Positions 33,694-42,603 of a stretch of DNA of 64,000 bases are shown here, one piece after another. A model generated the notes under the pieces. The model did no database searches. It was not told where the DNA came from and saw nothing but the letters and a program-made list of their open reading frames with translations. How positions within the stretch are numbered: the stretch's first letter is position 1; every line of letters begins with the position of its first letter. The DNA is from Actinoplanes sp. M2I2. Its GTDB lineage: Bacteria > Actinomycetota > Actinomycetes > Mycobacteriales > Micromonosporaceae. The DNA lies in assembly GCF_023544445.1 (NCBI RefSeq), contig NZ_JALPVJ010000024.1, positions 1 through 64,000 of the forward strand. Direction: 5' to 3'. A program made the translations under genes and the position numbers.

Positions 33694-34868
33694 CGGCCGT
33701 TCCTCGTGATCATGGCGGTGAGCGCATCCTGGTAGGCGTTGACGGCGCGGCGGGCCGCGGACAGCTCGCACGGCGCCACGTAGAGCGCGTCGCGCGCGGC
33801 CGCGGCCAGGGGGCTGAGCTGGGCCTGCTCGGCCAGCCCGTGCCGCAGCGCCTTGGCCTGGTAGGCGTCGAGACGTCCGCGCAGCTCGTTGCGGGTGGCC
33901 AGCAGGCCGGCGTTGCGGGCGGCGCCGTCGCGCAGGACGGCCAGGAGCTCGCGGGCCTGCCGCGTCCACCCGGCCAGCCGCGGGCTGATCAGCGACCAGT
34001 GGCCGGCCGTGGCGAGCGCGTCGATCGCGACCAGGTCGGGCCGCGGCGAGGCGAGGGGAACGGCGGCGATCTCGTGCGGGGGGAACCGGCCGGCCGCCTT
34101 CTCGGCGGCGGCCCGGGCCTCCTCGGCGGCCGCGTCGACGTCGGCGGCCAGGCGGTGCGCGTCGGCCAGCCGCTGGGTCAGTGTCTCGCGCAGCTCACCG
34201 GCCGAGGTGCGCTCGGCGTCGGCCCGGCGGATCAGGCTGCGGACGGCGGCCAGGTCGCGCTCCTCCACGCCCAGGGGATCGGTGGCCAGCGTCGCCGTGA
34301 ACAACCCGAGCCGCCGGTCGGCCTCGTCGAGCGCGGTCAGCGAGCCGGCCGAGGCGCGGGTCAACCGGCGGACGTTCTCCAGCGCGCTCGCCGCCTCGGC
34401 GGCGGCCGGCACCAGCGTGTCCCAGGCCTCGCCGGCCCGGGTGGCCACGCCGACCGCGGTGGCGAACGCGGCCTCCATCGCCGACAGCAGCTGCGCGGGC
34501 GTGCACGTCGTGTGCACCTGGCCGGGGCCGAGCAGCCCGCGCTGGGCCAGCGGCACCACCTTGGTCGACAGGGTGACCGACCGGCCGAGCACCTCGTGGG
34601 CGAAGCGGGTGCGGTCGCTGTCGCTGGGCCGGCGCTTGTCCCGCATCGCCGCGGCCCGGGCGATCACCTCGGTCAGCAGCCGGTAGCCCTCCCACAGCTC
34701 GGTCAGCGCCTCGGTCGCGTCGGCCCAGGCCGTCGCCGTGCGCCCGGTCAGCCGCGACCGGTCGAGCTCCTTGCGGGCCGGGTTGTCGTCGAGCTCGACC
34801 AGGTTGGCCGCGATCGCCGTCACCGCGGTCTCCAGCCGCAGCAGTTCGGCTTCGGCCGCCCCGGTCAT
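33690..34868 (-). CDS. Coiled-coil protein of the pknG operon
   Basis: The 392-residue product is helical throughout, with long Ala/Glu/Arg-rich heptad stretches (for example at about 205-250), and has no signal peptide or membrane helix. I do not recognise the family. It sits between glnH and pknG, with four-base overlaps on both sides, so its level is tied to theirs. This extra gene is not in the glnX-glnH-pknG operon of M. tuberculosis. It may link the membrane sensor to the kinase, which is inference from position only. Confidence 0.75.
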   Translation of the reverse strand: MTGAAEAELLRLETAVTAIAANLVELDDNPARKELDRSRLTGRTATAWADATEALTELWEGYRLLTEVIARAAAMRDKRRPSDSDRTRFAHEVLGRSVTLSTKVVPLAQRGLLGPGQVHTTCTPAQLLSAMEAAFATAVGVATRAGEAWDTLVPAAAEAASALENVRRLTRASAGSLTALDEADRRLGLFTATLATDPLGVEERDLAAVRSLIRRADAERTSAGELRETLTQRLADAHRLAADVDAAAEEARAAAEKAAGRFPPHEIAAVPLASPRPDLVAIDALATAGHWSLISPRLAGWTRQARELLAVLRDGAARNAGLLATRNELRGRLDAYQAKALRHGLAEQAQLSPLAAAARDALYVAPCELSAARRAVNAYQDALTAMITRNGR

Positions 34869-35824
34869 CGGTATCGGGCCTTCGGCGGCGTGGGCGCCGG
34901 GCCGACGTCGCCCAGCCACTTGTCGTACGTCTTGCGCCAGGTGCCGTCGGCCCGGTTGCGCTCGAGCACGGCGTTGACGAACCGGGTGAACTCCGGGTTC
35001 GACTTGCCCATCGCCATCGCGTACGGCTCCTCGGTGAACCGGCGCCCGATGACCTTGGCGTACGGGTCCTGCGCGGCCATGCCGGCCAGGATCGTGTCGT
35101 CGGTCGAGATGCCGTCGACCTCGTTGCGCTGGAAGGCCACCAGGCAGTCGCCGAACGCGGGCCGGGCCACCGCCACCGGCCTGGTCCGCACCTTGCCGAT
35201 GTTGTCGAACGAGGTGGACCCGGCAGCCGAGCAGATCTTCTTGCCGCCGAGGTCGTCGATGCTCTTGGCCGTCGAGGACTTGGACACGAGCACTTTCTGC
35301 CCGGCCTCGTAGTAGACGCTGGAGAAGTTGACGTCCGTCCAGCGTTCGCAGTTGGCTGTCATGGTGTCGGCGACGAGATCCACAGTGCCGTCCGCGGCGG
35401 AGCTGACGCGCTGGTCGTACCCGATGACCTTGATCTGGATCTTGTCGGGATCGCCGAAGATGGCCTGCGCGACCTGGCGGCCCATGTCGACGTCGAAGCC
35501 CTCGATCCGCCCGGAGAACGGGTTGCGCGAGCTGAACAGCAGCGTGTCCTGGCTCGTGCCCAGGATCAGCCGCCCGCGTTCCTGGATGGTGGCCATGTAG
35601 CTGCCCGGGGGCATGTCGCCGGGCGCGGGCAGCGCCCCGGCGGGCCGCAGGCTGGCTCGCGGGTCGCAGGCTGGCGGCGCCGGCTGGGACCCGCCCGGCG
35701 CGGGGACGGTGGCCACCGCGTCGCGCCGGTCGGGCGTCACCGGCAGCGGCGTGCTGTCACCGGAACAGCCGGCCAGGGCGGTGGCGGCCAGCGCGGTCAC
35801 GACCAGGGCGGCCCGGATGCGCAT
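34865..35824 (-). CDS. glnH: GlnH, amino-acid-binding lipoprotein
   Basis: The 319-residue product has a lipoprotein signal (ALAATALAGC, Cys20), a Pro-rich linker and a type II solute-binding domain of the glutamate/aspartate class: GRLILGTSQDT, RIEGFDVDMGRQVAQAIFG, KVIGYDQRV and DGTVDLVADTMTAN. No ABC permease or ATPase is nearby. In mycobacteria GlnH binds aspartate or glutamate and signals through GlnX to PknG rather than importing. The ATG overlaps the glnX stop (ATGA). Sensing rather than uptake is inferred from this order. Confidence 0.92.
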   Translation of the reverse strand: MRIRAALVVTALAATALAGCSGDSTPLPVTPDRRDAVATVPAPGGSQPAPPACDPRASLRPAGALPAPGDMPPGSYMATIQERGRLILGTSQDTLLFSSRNPFSGRIEGFDVDMGRQVAQAIFGDPDKIQIKVIGYDQRVSSAADGTVDLVADTMTANCERWTDVNFSSVYYEAGQKVLVSKSSTAKSIDDLGGKKICSAAGSTSFDNIGKVRTRPVAVARPAFGDCLVAFQRNEVDGISTDDTILAGMAAQDPYAKVIGRRFTEEPYAMAMGKSNPEFTRFVNAVLERNRADGTWRKTYDKWLGDVGPAPTPPKARYR

Positions 35825-37125
35825 CAGCGGTACTCCTCCAGTCGGGCGCGGAGACCGGCGAAGGCGAGCACGCAGATCGCCAGCGCCAGCAGCGGGCCCC
35901 CGACGGTGAGCAGGCCGAGCCCGCTGCCGGCGGCGCTGATCTCCTCGGTGAAGAACGCCTTGCGGTTCTCGTACGCCTGGTCGAGATCGGCCCGGACGCC
36001 CTCGAACGTCTTGGTCGTCTCGGGGCCGACCGCCAGCTTGACCGCGCCCTCGTAGTCGCCGCTGTCGTCGAGCGCCCGGACGTCGCGATGCGCGGTGACG
36101 TACCGCTGGAACCCCTCCGCGGCCCGGGTCATCATCCGGCCGAGCGCGGGGTCGAGCTCGCCGTACTGGTTGACCATCGGACCGCCCGGCTGGGCCAGGC
36201 GCTCGGCCACGGTGGCGAAGTCCTGCTCGTAGGGCCCCGAGCCGGCCCGGGCGGCCAGGGTGAGCGCCTCGTCGCCGCGCGCCTGCAGGGCCAGGATGCG
36301 GCTCTCGGCGATCGACGCCACCGGGCCGGAACCCCGACCGGCCGCGCGTTCGAGCCGGGTCTGCTGGGTCAGCAGGATCGTCCCGGCGCCGAGCAGCAGC
36401 ACCACCGTGAGGGCCGTGGCGGCGACCAGCGGGACGTTGAAGGTGCGTTGGGTGCGGCGGCTCAGGTAGCGCTGGGTGAGGATCAACGCGACCAGCAGCG
36501 CCAGCAACGACAGCAGGAGCAACGACACCCAGCCGAGCGCGGCGGCCTCGCCGTAGCCGTCCTCGACCTCCCGCTGGGCGTCGCCGAACAACTGGCGGGC
36601 CTGCGGCTGGAGGGTGTCGCGGTTGAGCCGGGAGGCCTCCGACAGGTACGACGCGCCGATCGGCAGGCCCTGGCGGTTGTTGGCGCGGGCCGTCGCCACC
36701 AGGGCGGCGTAGTCGGCGACACCGGCCGACAGGGTGCGCACGGCGCCGGCCGCCGAACCGTCCTCGGCGGTGCGCCGGGCCGCCGACGTGAGCGCGGTGG
36801 TCGCCCGCGCGAGGTCGTCGTCGTAGCGGCGGGTCAGCGCGGCCGGTTCGAGCCCGCCGGCCAGGAACGCCTGGGCGGCGGTGGTGTCGGCGTCGGCCAG
36901 CGCCGAATAGATGGTCTCGGCCTCGACCAGCAGCGGCTGCGCGCGCCCGCCGAGGTCGCTGGTGCCGGCCCGGGCCGACGACCCGGCCACGCCGGCCAGC
37001 ACCCCGGCCAGCAACCCCAGGCCGAGCAGCGCGGCGATGAGCAGCTGGAGCCGCCCCGGAGACGAGTGCCGCAGCCCGCCGACCCGGCGCAGCACGCCGG
37101 GCCTGGCCGCCAGCGCAGTGCTCAA
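35824..37125 (-). CDS. glnX: GlnX, membrane partner of GlnH and PknG
   Basis: The 433-residue product has four membrane helices: about residues 27-47, two close together near 195-255 (LLLLSLLALLVALILTQRYL and VVLLLGAGTILL) and one at the C-terminus (LLTVGGPLLALAICVLAFAGL). The two outer segments between them (about 50-190 and 260-400) are helical and probably extracellular, as in chemoreceptor-like sensors. This matches GlnX of the mycobacterial operon. It is the first gene of the seven-gene unit. Its start codon lies 91 bp from the acyl-CoA ligase stop. Confidence 0.85.
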   Translation of the reverse strand: MSTALAARPGVLRRVGGLRHSSPGRLQLLIAALLGLGLLAGVLAGVAGSSARAGTSDLGGRAQPLLVEAETIYSALADADTTAAQAFLAGGLEPAALTRRYDDDLARATTALTSAARRTAEDGSAAGAVRTLSAGVADYAALVATARANNRQGLPIGASYLSEASRLNRDTLQPQARQLFGDAQREVEDGYGEAAALGWVSLLLLSLLALLVALILTQRYLSRRTQRTFNVPLVAATALTVVLLLGAGTILLTQQTRLERAAGRGSGPVASIAESRILALQARGDEALTLAARAGSGPYEQDFATVAERLAQPGGPMVNQYGELDPALGRMMTRAAEGFQRYVTAHRDVRALDDSGDYEGAVKLAVGPETTKTFEGVRADLDQAYENRKAFFTEEISAAGSGLGLLTVGGPLLALAICVLAFAGLRARLEEYR

Positions 37126-37216
37126 GCTTTCCTCCCCGCTGTTGTGCGGCCTTCACTGTGCGCCATCGGCGCAAGCGCCCGGCGGCGGGGCCGCCGGGCG
37201 CCTCGGGGCCGACGGA

Positions 37217-38764
37217 TCAGCTCAGCTCACGCTTGAGCAGCTTGCCGGTGGCGGTCATCGGCAGCGACTCGACGATGCTGACCACGCGCGGGTACTTGTA
37301 GGCGGCCATCTGCTCCTTGCCCCACTCGACCAGCGCCTCCTCGGTCACGCTCGCGCCCGGCTTGAGGATCACGAACGCCTTGATCTCCTCGCCGTGACTC
37401 GGGTGCGGCACGCCGATCACCGCGGCCAGCGAGACCGCCTCGTGGGTCAGCAGGACCTCTTCGATCTCGCGCGGGTAGACGTTGAAGCCACCGCGGATGA
37501 TCATGTCTTTGGCCCGGTCGACGATGTAGTAGTAGCCGTCCTTGTCGCGCCGGCCCAGATCGCCGCTGCGGAACCAGCCGTCCCGCATGACCTCGGCGGT
37601 CGCCTCGGGCCGGTTGTAGTAGCCCCGCATGATGTTGTGCCCGCGGATGGCGATCTCGCCGATCTCGTCGGCGCTCTCGACCGTGTTCCACTCCGGGTCG
37701 ATGAGCTTCACCTCGACACCCCAGATGGGTACGCCGATCGAGCCCGGCCGCGGGTCGGCGCCCGGCTTGCTGAAGGTGGCCACCGGCGAGGTCTCCGACA
37801 ACCCGTACCCCTCGAGGATGGTGACCCCGAAGCGCTCCTTGACCTCTTTGATGATCTCGACGGGAAGACTGGAACCGCCGGCCACGGCGACCCGCATGGT
37901 GCGGGCGATGCGCTCGACGTCGACGCCCTCGGTGAGCGCGTTGAGCAGCCCCCAGTACATCGTCGGGACGCCCGCGAAGAAGGTGACGTCCTCGCTCTCG
38001 AGCAGCTTGACCGCGGCGGCCGCGTCGAAACGGGGGAGCAGCACCAGCGTCGCGCCGGTGGCGAAGCCCGCGTTCATGTTCACCGTCGAGCCGAACGAGT
38101 GGAACAGCGGCAGCACGACCAGGTGGGTGTCGGTGCCCGGGGCGCTGCCGAACAGCCGGTTGCAGGTGAGCGCGTTGAGCAGCAGGTTGGAGTGCGACAG
38201 CTCCGCGCCCTTGGCCTGGCCGGTCGTGCCGCTGGTGTAGAGGATGACCGCCGGGTCGGTCTCGGGCAGCAGCGCCGCCTCGAAGACCGGCGATTTCCCG
38301 GCCAGGCCGGAGCCCAGCGTCTCGGCCCCCTCGATCGGCGACGGCGCGGCCGGGTCGGCGGTGATCAGGAAGAACGTCTCGCACTCGCCGACCTGGTTGA
38401 AGCCGTCGAAGCCCTCGGCGCCCATCGGCAGCTCCGGGGTGCCCTGGAAGCACAGGTAGGCCTTGGCCTGCGAATCCCGCAGGTGGTAGGCGATCTCGCG
38501 GCCCTTGAGCAGCACGTTGAGCGGCACGACGACCGCGCCCGCCTTGAGGATGCCGTAGTAGGCGATCGGGAAGAACGGCAGGTTGGGGCAGGAGAGCGCG
38601 ACCTTGTCGCCGGGCTCGATGCCCCGCTCGACCAGGAGGTTGGCCACCTGGTTGGCGGCCGCGTCGACCTGGGCGTAGGTCAGCCGCCGGTCGCCCAGGA
38701 CGACCGCCGTGCGATCCGGGAAGGTGCGGGCGCTGTCCTCGAGCAGAATCGAGAGGTTGAGCAT
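37217..38764 (-). CDS. Long-chain-fatty-acid-CoA ligase family (AMP-binding)
   Basis: The 515-residue product has the ANL motifs: P-loop YTSGTTGQAKGAELSH, the A5 motif GYGLSETSP, the A7/A8 region RSGDLGRRDKDGYYYIVDRAKDMIIRGGFN (in parts), and the catalytic Lys in TATGKLLKREL. It activates a carboxylic acid, probably a fatty acid, as adenylate and then CoA thioester. The start at 38764 follows GAAGGGGA at a good distance; a GTG 18 bases upstream is less likely. It transcribes toward glnX on the same strand but is separated by the operon promoter region. Confidence 0.92.
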   Translation of the reverse strand: MLNLSILLEDSARTFPDRTAVVLGDRRLTYAQVDAAANQVANLLVERGIEPGDKVALSCPNLPFFPIAYYGILKAGAVVVPLNVLLKGREIAYHLRDSQAKAYLCFQGTPELPMGAEGFDGFNQVGECETFFLITADPAAPSPIEGAETLGSGLAGKSPVFEAALLPETDPAVILYTSGTTGQAKGAELSHSNLLLNALTCNRLFGSAPGTDTHLVVLPLFHSFGSTVNMNAGFATGATLVLLPRFDAAAAVKLLESEDVTFFAGVPTMYWGLLNALTEGVDVERIARTMRVAVAGGSSLPVEIIKEVKERFGVTILEGYGLSETSPVATFSKPGADPRPGSIGVPIWGVEVKLIDPEWNTVESADEIGEIAIRGHNIMRGYYNRPEATAEVMRDGWFRSGDLGRRDKDGYYYIVDRAKDMIIRGGFNVYPREIEEVLLTHEAVSLAAVIGVPHPSHGEEIKAFVILKPGASVTEEALVEWGKEQMAAYKYPRVVSIVESLPMTATGKLLKRELS

Positions 38765-38854
38765 GCGGTCGGTCCCCTTCACGGTGCTGATGTGACTGCG
38801 GTCTCATCCCACCATTACTCGGTTACCTGAGAAACCCTCCGTTTCGGTGTTGTT

Positions 38855-39529
38855 TCAGCGCCTGATCAGAAGCTGCCACGGTGAGCGGCGCAGCCCCCGG
38901 GGCAGCCAGGGCGCGTGCCGCCGGCTCGGCTCGGCCTCGCCCAGCCGGGCCCGGAGCCGCTCGGGCACCCACGGCCCGCCGGCGTAGAATTCGGTCCTGG
39001 TCTTGCGCGCGTAGGCCGGCCCGAACCAGCACCACGCCGGGGGCTCCGGCGGCAGCCCCAGCCAGTCGCCGAGCGGGGCCAGGTAGGGCTCCTCGGGCCG
39101 TTCGGCCGGGCCCCACAACGTCTTGCGGTCGAGCGTCATCCCGCCGCCCACCGACGCCGACACGTAGAAGGTGTCGGCACCGGTCACCGCCAGCGCGAAC
39201 CGGCGTACCCGCTCGTCACCGGGGTCGAGCTCGGCCTGCATCGAGTGCGCCATGACCGGTCCGAGCCGCGCGCCGGCGCCGGCGTCGAACGAGGCGTGAT
39301 AGACCGGCGCCGTCCCGGTCAGGAACAACAACGGATCGGCCCGTGCCCAGGCCGCCTGGACCTCGGCCCGGCCACCCCGGCCCCGCAGCGGCTCGTAGTC
39401 GCCGAACCGCACCGGCACCGCCTCGGGCAGATGCTCCTGGGCCGCGTCGAACCAGCGCCCGACGATGTCCGGCGCCCCGCGCCGCTCGTACCACCGCACC
39501 ACGAGTACGTCGACCTTGCGCTCCGCCAC
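38855..39529 (-). CDS. Hypothetical protein
   Basis: The 224-residue product is soluble, rich in Arg, Gly, Pro and Trp, with an early beta-strand (KVDVLVVRWYERRG) and no signal peptide. I recognise no family or catalytic motif. It is divergent from the CapD-like gene, with 84 bp between them. The frame and codon use look like a real gene. Confidence 0.65.
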   Translation of the reverse strand: MAERKVDVLVVRWYERRGAPDIVGRWFDAAQEHLPEAVPVRFGDYEPLRGRGGRAEVQAAWARADPLLFLTGTAPVYHASFDAGAGARLGPVMAHSMQAELDPGDERVRRFALAVTGADTFYVSASVGGGMTLDRKTLWGPAERPEEPYLAPLGDWLGLPPEPPAWCWFGPAYARKTRTEFYAGGPWVPERLRARLGEAEPSRRHAPWLPRGLRRSPWQLLIRR

Positions 39530-39613
39530 GGGCGAAGCCTACGAGGCGATCGCTTGACCATCCCGCTCCCTCGGCATCATCGGCAGGGCACAATTACCCC
39601 CAAAGGGGGTGCG

Positions 39614-41095
39614 ATGGTGCGTGGATCGAGGGACACCCGGAGCGAAAGCCTGCTGTACGCGCTGACCGTGCGGTACGAACGGTGGCGGCGTGAGCACGCC
39701 GGGCCGCCCGCGCGGCGCGAGCCACGGACACGGGCCGTCCTGTTCGGGGCGGGCAGTGCGGCGCGCACGCTGCTGCACAGCATGATCTTCGACCCGCGCA
39801 GCCGTTTCGAGCCGGTCGGCGTGCTCGACGACGACCCGGCCAAGCAGGGGGAGCGGCTGGCCGGCATCGCCGTCGTGGGCACCCGCGCCGCGCTCGCCAG
39901 TGCCGTCGGGCGGACCCGCGCCACCGCCGTCATCTTCACGATCGGCAACGCCGAGGGGTCGCTGGTCCGCGAGATCCGGGCGCTCGCCCGGGCCGCCGGC
40001 GCGCGGTTCCTCGTGGTGCCCGAGGCCAGCGAGCTGCTCGACCACCAGCTCGGCGCCCAGGACATCCGGGACGTGCGGATCACCGACCTGGTCGGGCGGC
40101 ATCGGCTGGAGACCGACGCCGAGGGCATCACGGCCGCCCTGCGCGGCAAGCGGGTGCTGGTGACCGGCGCGGGCGGGGAGATCGGCTCGGAGCTGTGCCG
40201 GCAGATCCACCGGTTCGAGCCGGCCGAGCTGATCATGCTCGACCACGACGAGGCCGCGCTGCAGGCGGTGCAGCTCAGCGTGGACCCGCGGGCCGAGCTG
40301 CACGACCCGTCCGTCGTGCTCGCGGACGTGCGCGACGGCGAGCGGGTGCGCGAGATCTTCCGTACCCGGGAACCGGAAGTCGTCTTCCACGCGGCCGCCC
40401 TGCACCATCAGCCGCTGCTGGAACGCCACCCGGGCGAAGCCGTCAAGACCAACGTCCTCGGCACCCTCACGCTGCTGGAGGCGGCCGGTGAGGTCGAGCG
40501 GTTCGTCACCGTCTCCACCGCCAAGGCCGCCGACCCGGTCAGCGTTCTCGGCTACACCAAGCGGATCACCGAACGGCTCACCGCGGACTTCGACCGGCAG
40601 CGGCCGGGCGTCTTCGTCAGCGTCCGCTTCGGCAACGTGCTGGGCGCCCGCGGCTCGGTGCTCACCACGTTCGCCGCGCAGATCGCCGACGGCGGCCCCA
40701 TCACCGTCACCCATCCCGAGGTCACGCGCTATCTCATGACCACGCAGGAGGCGGTCAAGCTGGTCATCCAGGCCGCCGTGGTCGGCCACGGCGGGGAGGC
40801 GCTGGTGCTGCAGCTGGGCGAGCCGGTGCGGATCGCCGACGTCGCCCGGGACATGGCCGAGCTGGCCGGGGAGCCGGTCGACATCGTCCACACCGGGCTG
40901 CGGCCGGGGGAGAAGCTCGGCGAGACCCTGTTCGGCCCCGGCGAGCCCGACCACCGCCCGCACCACCCGCTGATCGCGCACGTCCCGGTGCCGCCGCTCG
41001 ACCCTTCCCTCGTACGCGGGCCGGCCGCACTACCGGACGCGGCGGCTCTGGCCGAACTGTGTGCCACGCCGTCCCTGGAGAGCCGGGCCGCCTGA
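39614..41095 (+). CDS. CapD/FlaA1-type nucleotide-sugar epimerase/dehydratase, atypical active site
   Basis: The 493-residue product has an N-terminal CoA-binding-like domain (VLFGAGSAARTLLHSM... VGVLDDDPAKQGERL) and the SDR domain (VLVTGAGGEIGSELCRQIHRF, about 180-200). It lacks the N-terminal membrane helices of WbpM/PglF. The motif that is STDKA in active UDP-GlcNAc 4,6-dehydratases reads STAKA here, so the catalytic Asp is Ala; the position four before the second Lys (VLGYTKR) is Leu. The Lys residues remain. A ribosome site AAAGGGGG lies before ATG 39614. Activity is doubtful or changed. Confidence 0.85.
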   Translation: MVRGSRDTRSESLLYALTVRYERWRREHAGPPARREPRTRAVLFGAGSAARTLLHSMIFDPRSRFEPVGVLDDDPAKQGERLAGIAVVGTRAALASAVGRTRATAVIFTIGNAEGSLVREIRALARAAGARFLVVPEASELLDHQLGAQDIRDVRITDLVGRHRLETDAEGITAALRGKRVLVTGAGGEIGSELCRQIHRFEPAELIMLDHDEAALQAVQLSVDPRAELHDPSVVLADVRDGERVREIFRTREPEVVFHAAALHHQPLLERHPGEAVKTNVLGTLTLLEAAGEVERFVTVSTAKAADPVSVLGYTKRITERLTADFDRQRPGVFVSVRFGNVLGARGSVLTTFAAQIADGGPITVTHPEVTRYLMTTQEAVKLVIQAAVVGHGGEALVLQLGEPVRIADVARDMAELAGEPVDIVHTGLRPGEKLGETLFGPGEPDHRPHHPLIAHVPVPPLDPSLVRGPAALPDAAALAELCATPSLESRAA

Positions 41096-41098
41096 CCC

Positions 41099-41944
41099 TC
41101 ACGCGTGTTCCGGGCCGCCCGACCTCAGCTGCTCGAGCACCAGGGGATCGATCCTGCCCGCCACGATGCGCATCTCGAGGTTCTCGATGCCGGCCCACGA
41201 CGCCAGCGACTCGTCGAGGTCGGGACCGGTGTGGCCGGCCCGGGCCAGCCGCTCGGCGACCTCGTCGGCCAGCGCGCCGGTCAGCGGCAGCAGCGTCGCG
41301 GGATCGGGGAACTCGAAGTACAGGTCGTGCATCCCGAGCAGCCGGCCCAGCTCGGACACGGGGTCGGCGTGGTCGTCGACGCGCAGGTCGGCCCACACGT
41401 CGCTGGTGCCGCCGTAGCCCCGGCCCCGGGACACGACCAGCAGCGCCGCGCTCTGCCGGCCGCGCCGGTCGCCGCCCGCCCGGTCGCCCGCGCGCAGGGC
41501 GTCGAGCAACCGCCGGGGCAGCGGCCGGCCGGTGTCCCCGCCCAGCCAGGCCGCCTCCATGTCGGCCACGACCGCCTCGCCGGCCAGCATGTTGCCCTGG
41601 ATCGCGTACCCGTCGCCGGCCACGCCGCCGGCCCAGTCGTGGCACTTCTCGCCGGTGAAGGTCGCCCCGGCGCCCTCGGGGCCGACCACGCCGACCTGGC
41701 GGTGCTCGATCGGGCCGTCGTCCCCGGCGATCAGCGCCTTCACCGTCTCGGTCGCGGCCACGCCGGTGCCCAGCAGCGCGAGCGCCTGCGGGCGGTAGGC
41801 CAGGTTCGCGTACGACTGGGTGGCGACCGCGCCGACGTCGGTCAGAGCGGCCGGCACGGCCGCGCCGACTCCCAGGAACTTGCTGGCCACGGCCACTCCG
41901 AGGGCCTGCCCGTCGGCGGACCGGGCCACGATCGAAAACGTCAT
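41099..41944 (-). CDS. DUF1028 family protein
   Basis: The 281-residue product begins MTFSIVARSADGQALGVAVASK and contains GAVATQSYANLAY, GNMLAGEAVVADM and a Trp-rich central part, the DUF1028 pattern related to Ntn-hydrolases. The C-terminal region after about 215 is a less conserved helical extension. Function is unknown. It is convergent with the CapD-like gene, 3 bp apart. Confidence 0.88.
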   Translation of the reverse strand: MTFSIVARSADGQALGVAVASKFLGVGAAVPAALTDVGAVATQSYANLAYRPQALALLGTGVAATETVKALIAGDDGPIEHRQVGVVGPEGAGATFTGEKCHDWAGGVAGDGYAIQGNMLAGEAVVADMEAAWLGGDTGRPLPRRLLDALRAGDRAGGDRRGRQSAALLVVSRGRGYGGTSDVWADLRVDDHADPVSELGRLLGMHDLYFEFPDPATLLPLTGALADEVAERLARAGHTGPDLDESLASWAGIENLEMRIVAGRIDPLVLEQLRSGGPEHA

Positions 41945-41964
41945 GCCGCGACTGTAACGCCGCC

Positions 41965-42603
41965 TCAGCCGGAGCTGACCGTCGCCGGTTCCCCGTCGGC
42001 GAACGACCCGGTGGCCACCTCGCCGGCCGGCTCGTAGGTCGCCGTCAGGACCCCCTTGCCGGTGACCCGGCTGCTCACCAGGCGCAGCGCGCCGGCGGCC
42101 GAGCCGTCGGCGAACAACCGCTTGCCGGCGCCCAGCACGATCGGGGCGACGACCAGCCGGAACCGGTCGACCAGCCCGGCGCCCCACAGCGTCCGGACGA
42201 GGTCACCGCTGCCGTGCACCTGCAGCTCGGGACCGTCCTGCTGTTTGAGCTCGGTCACCGCCGCCACCACATCGCCGCGCAGCAGCACCGAATGCTGCCA
42301 GGGCAGCTCCGGGTCCGCGGCCCGCGAGGCGACGTACTTGGTCGCGTTGTTGAGCGGCTCGGCGCCCGCCTCGGCCGGCGCGGTCGGCCAATACGCGGCC
42401 AGCGTGTCGTACGTGCGGCGCCCGAGCACCAGGTCGAACGGCTTGCCCATCGTCTCGCCGAGGAAGGCGCCGAGGTCGTCGTCCCACCACGGCACCAGCC
42501 ACCCGCCGTGCGCGAAGCCGCCGCTTTCGTCCTCGTCGCGGGTGCCCGGCGCCTGCATCACCCCGTCCAGGCTGATCGAGCCGACCACGACCAGCTCCCT
42601 CAT
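41965..42603 (-). CDS. Dihydrofolate-reductase-like (RibD C-terminal) protein
   Basis: The 212-residue product has the RibD_C pattern: VVVGSISLDGVMQAPG, FDLVLGRRTYDTLAAYWP, ELQVHGSGDLVRTL, and FRLVVAPIVLGAGKRLFADG. It binds NADPH; natural substrate is unknown. It is the last gene of an ArsR-SRPBCC-DHFR operon with four-base overlaps. This triple is common in actinobacteria. Confidence 0.9.
   Translation of the reverse strand: MRELVVVGSISLDGVMQAPGTRDEDESGGFAHGGWLVPWWDDDLGAFLGETMGKPFDLVLGRRTYDTLAAYWPTAPAEAGAEPLNNATKYVASRAADPELPWQHSVLLRGDVVAAVTELKQQDGPELQVHGSGDLVRTLWGAGLVDRFRLVVAPIVLGAGKRLFADGSAAGALRLVSSRVTGKGVLTATYEPAGEVATGSFADGEPATVSSG

Noticed and set aside
30736..33735. 999-codon plus-strand open frame over PP2C and pknG
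   Set aside because: It is the complement of two well-supported genes; the product is rich in Arg, Gly, His and Val without domains.
41059..41658. 199-codon Arg-rich plus-strand gene
   Set aside because: Antisense to DUF1028, extreme Arg/Pro composition, no domain.
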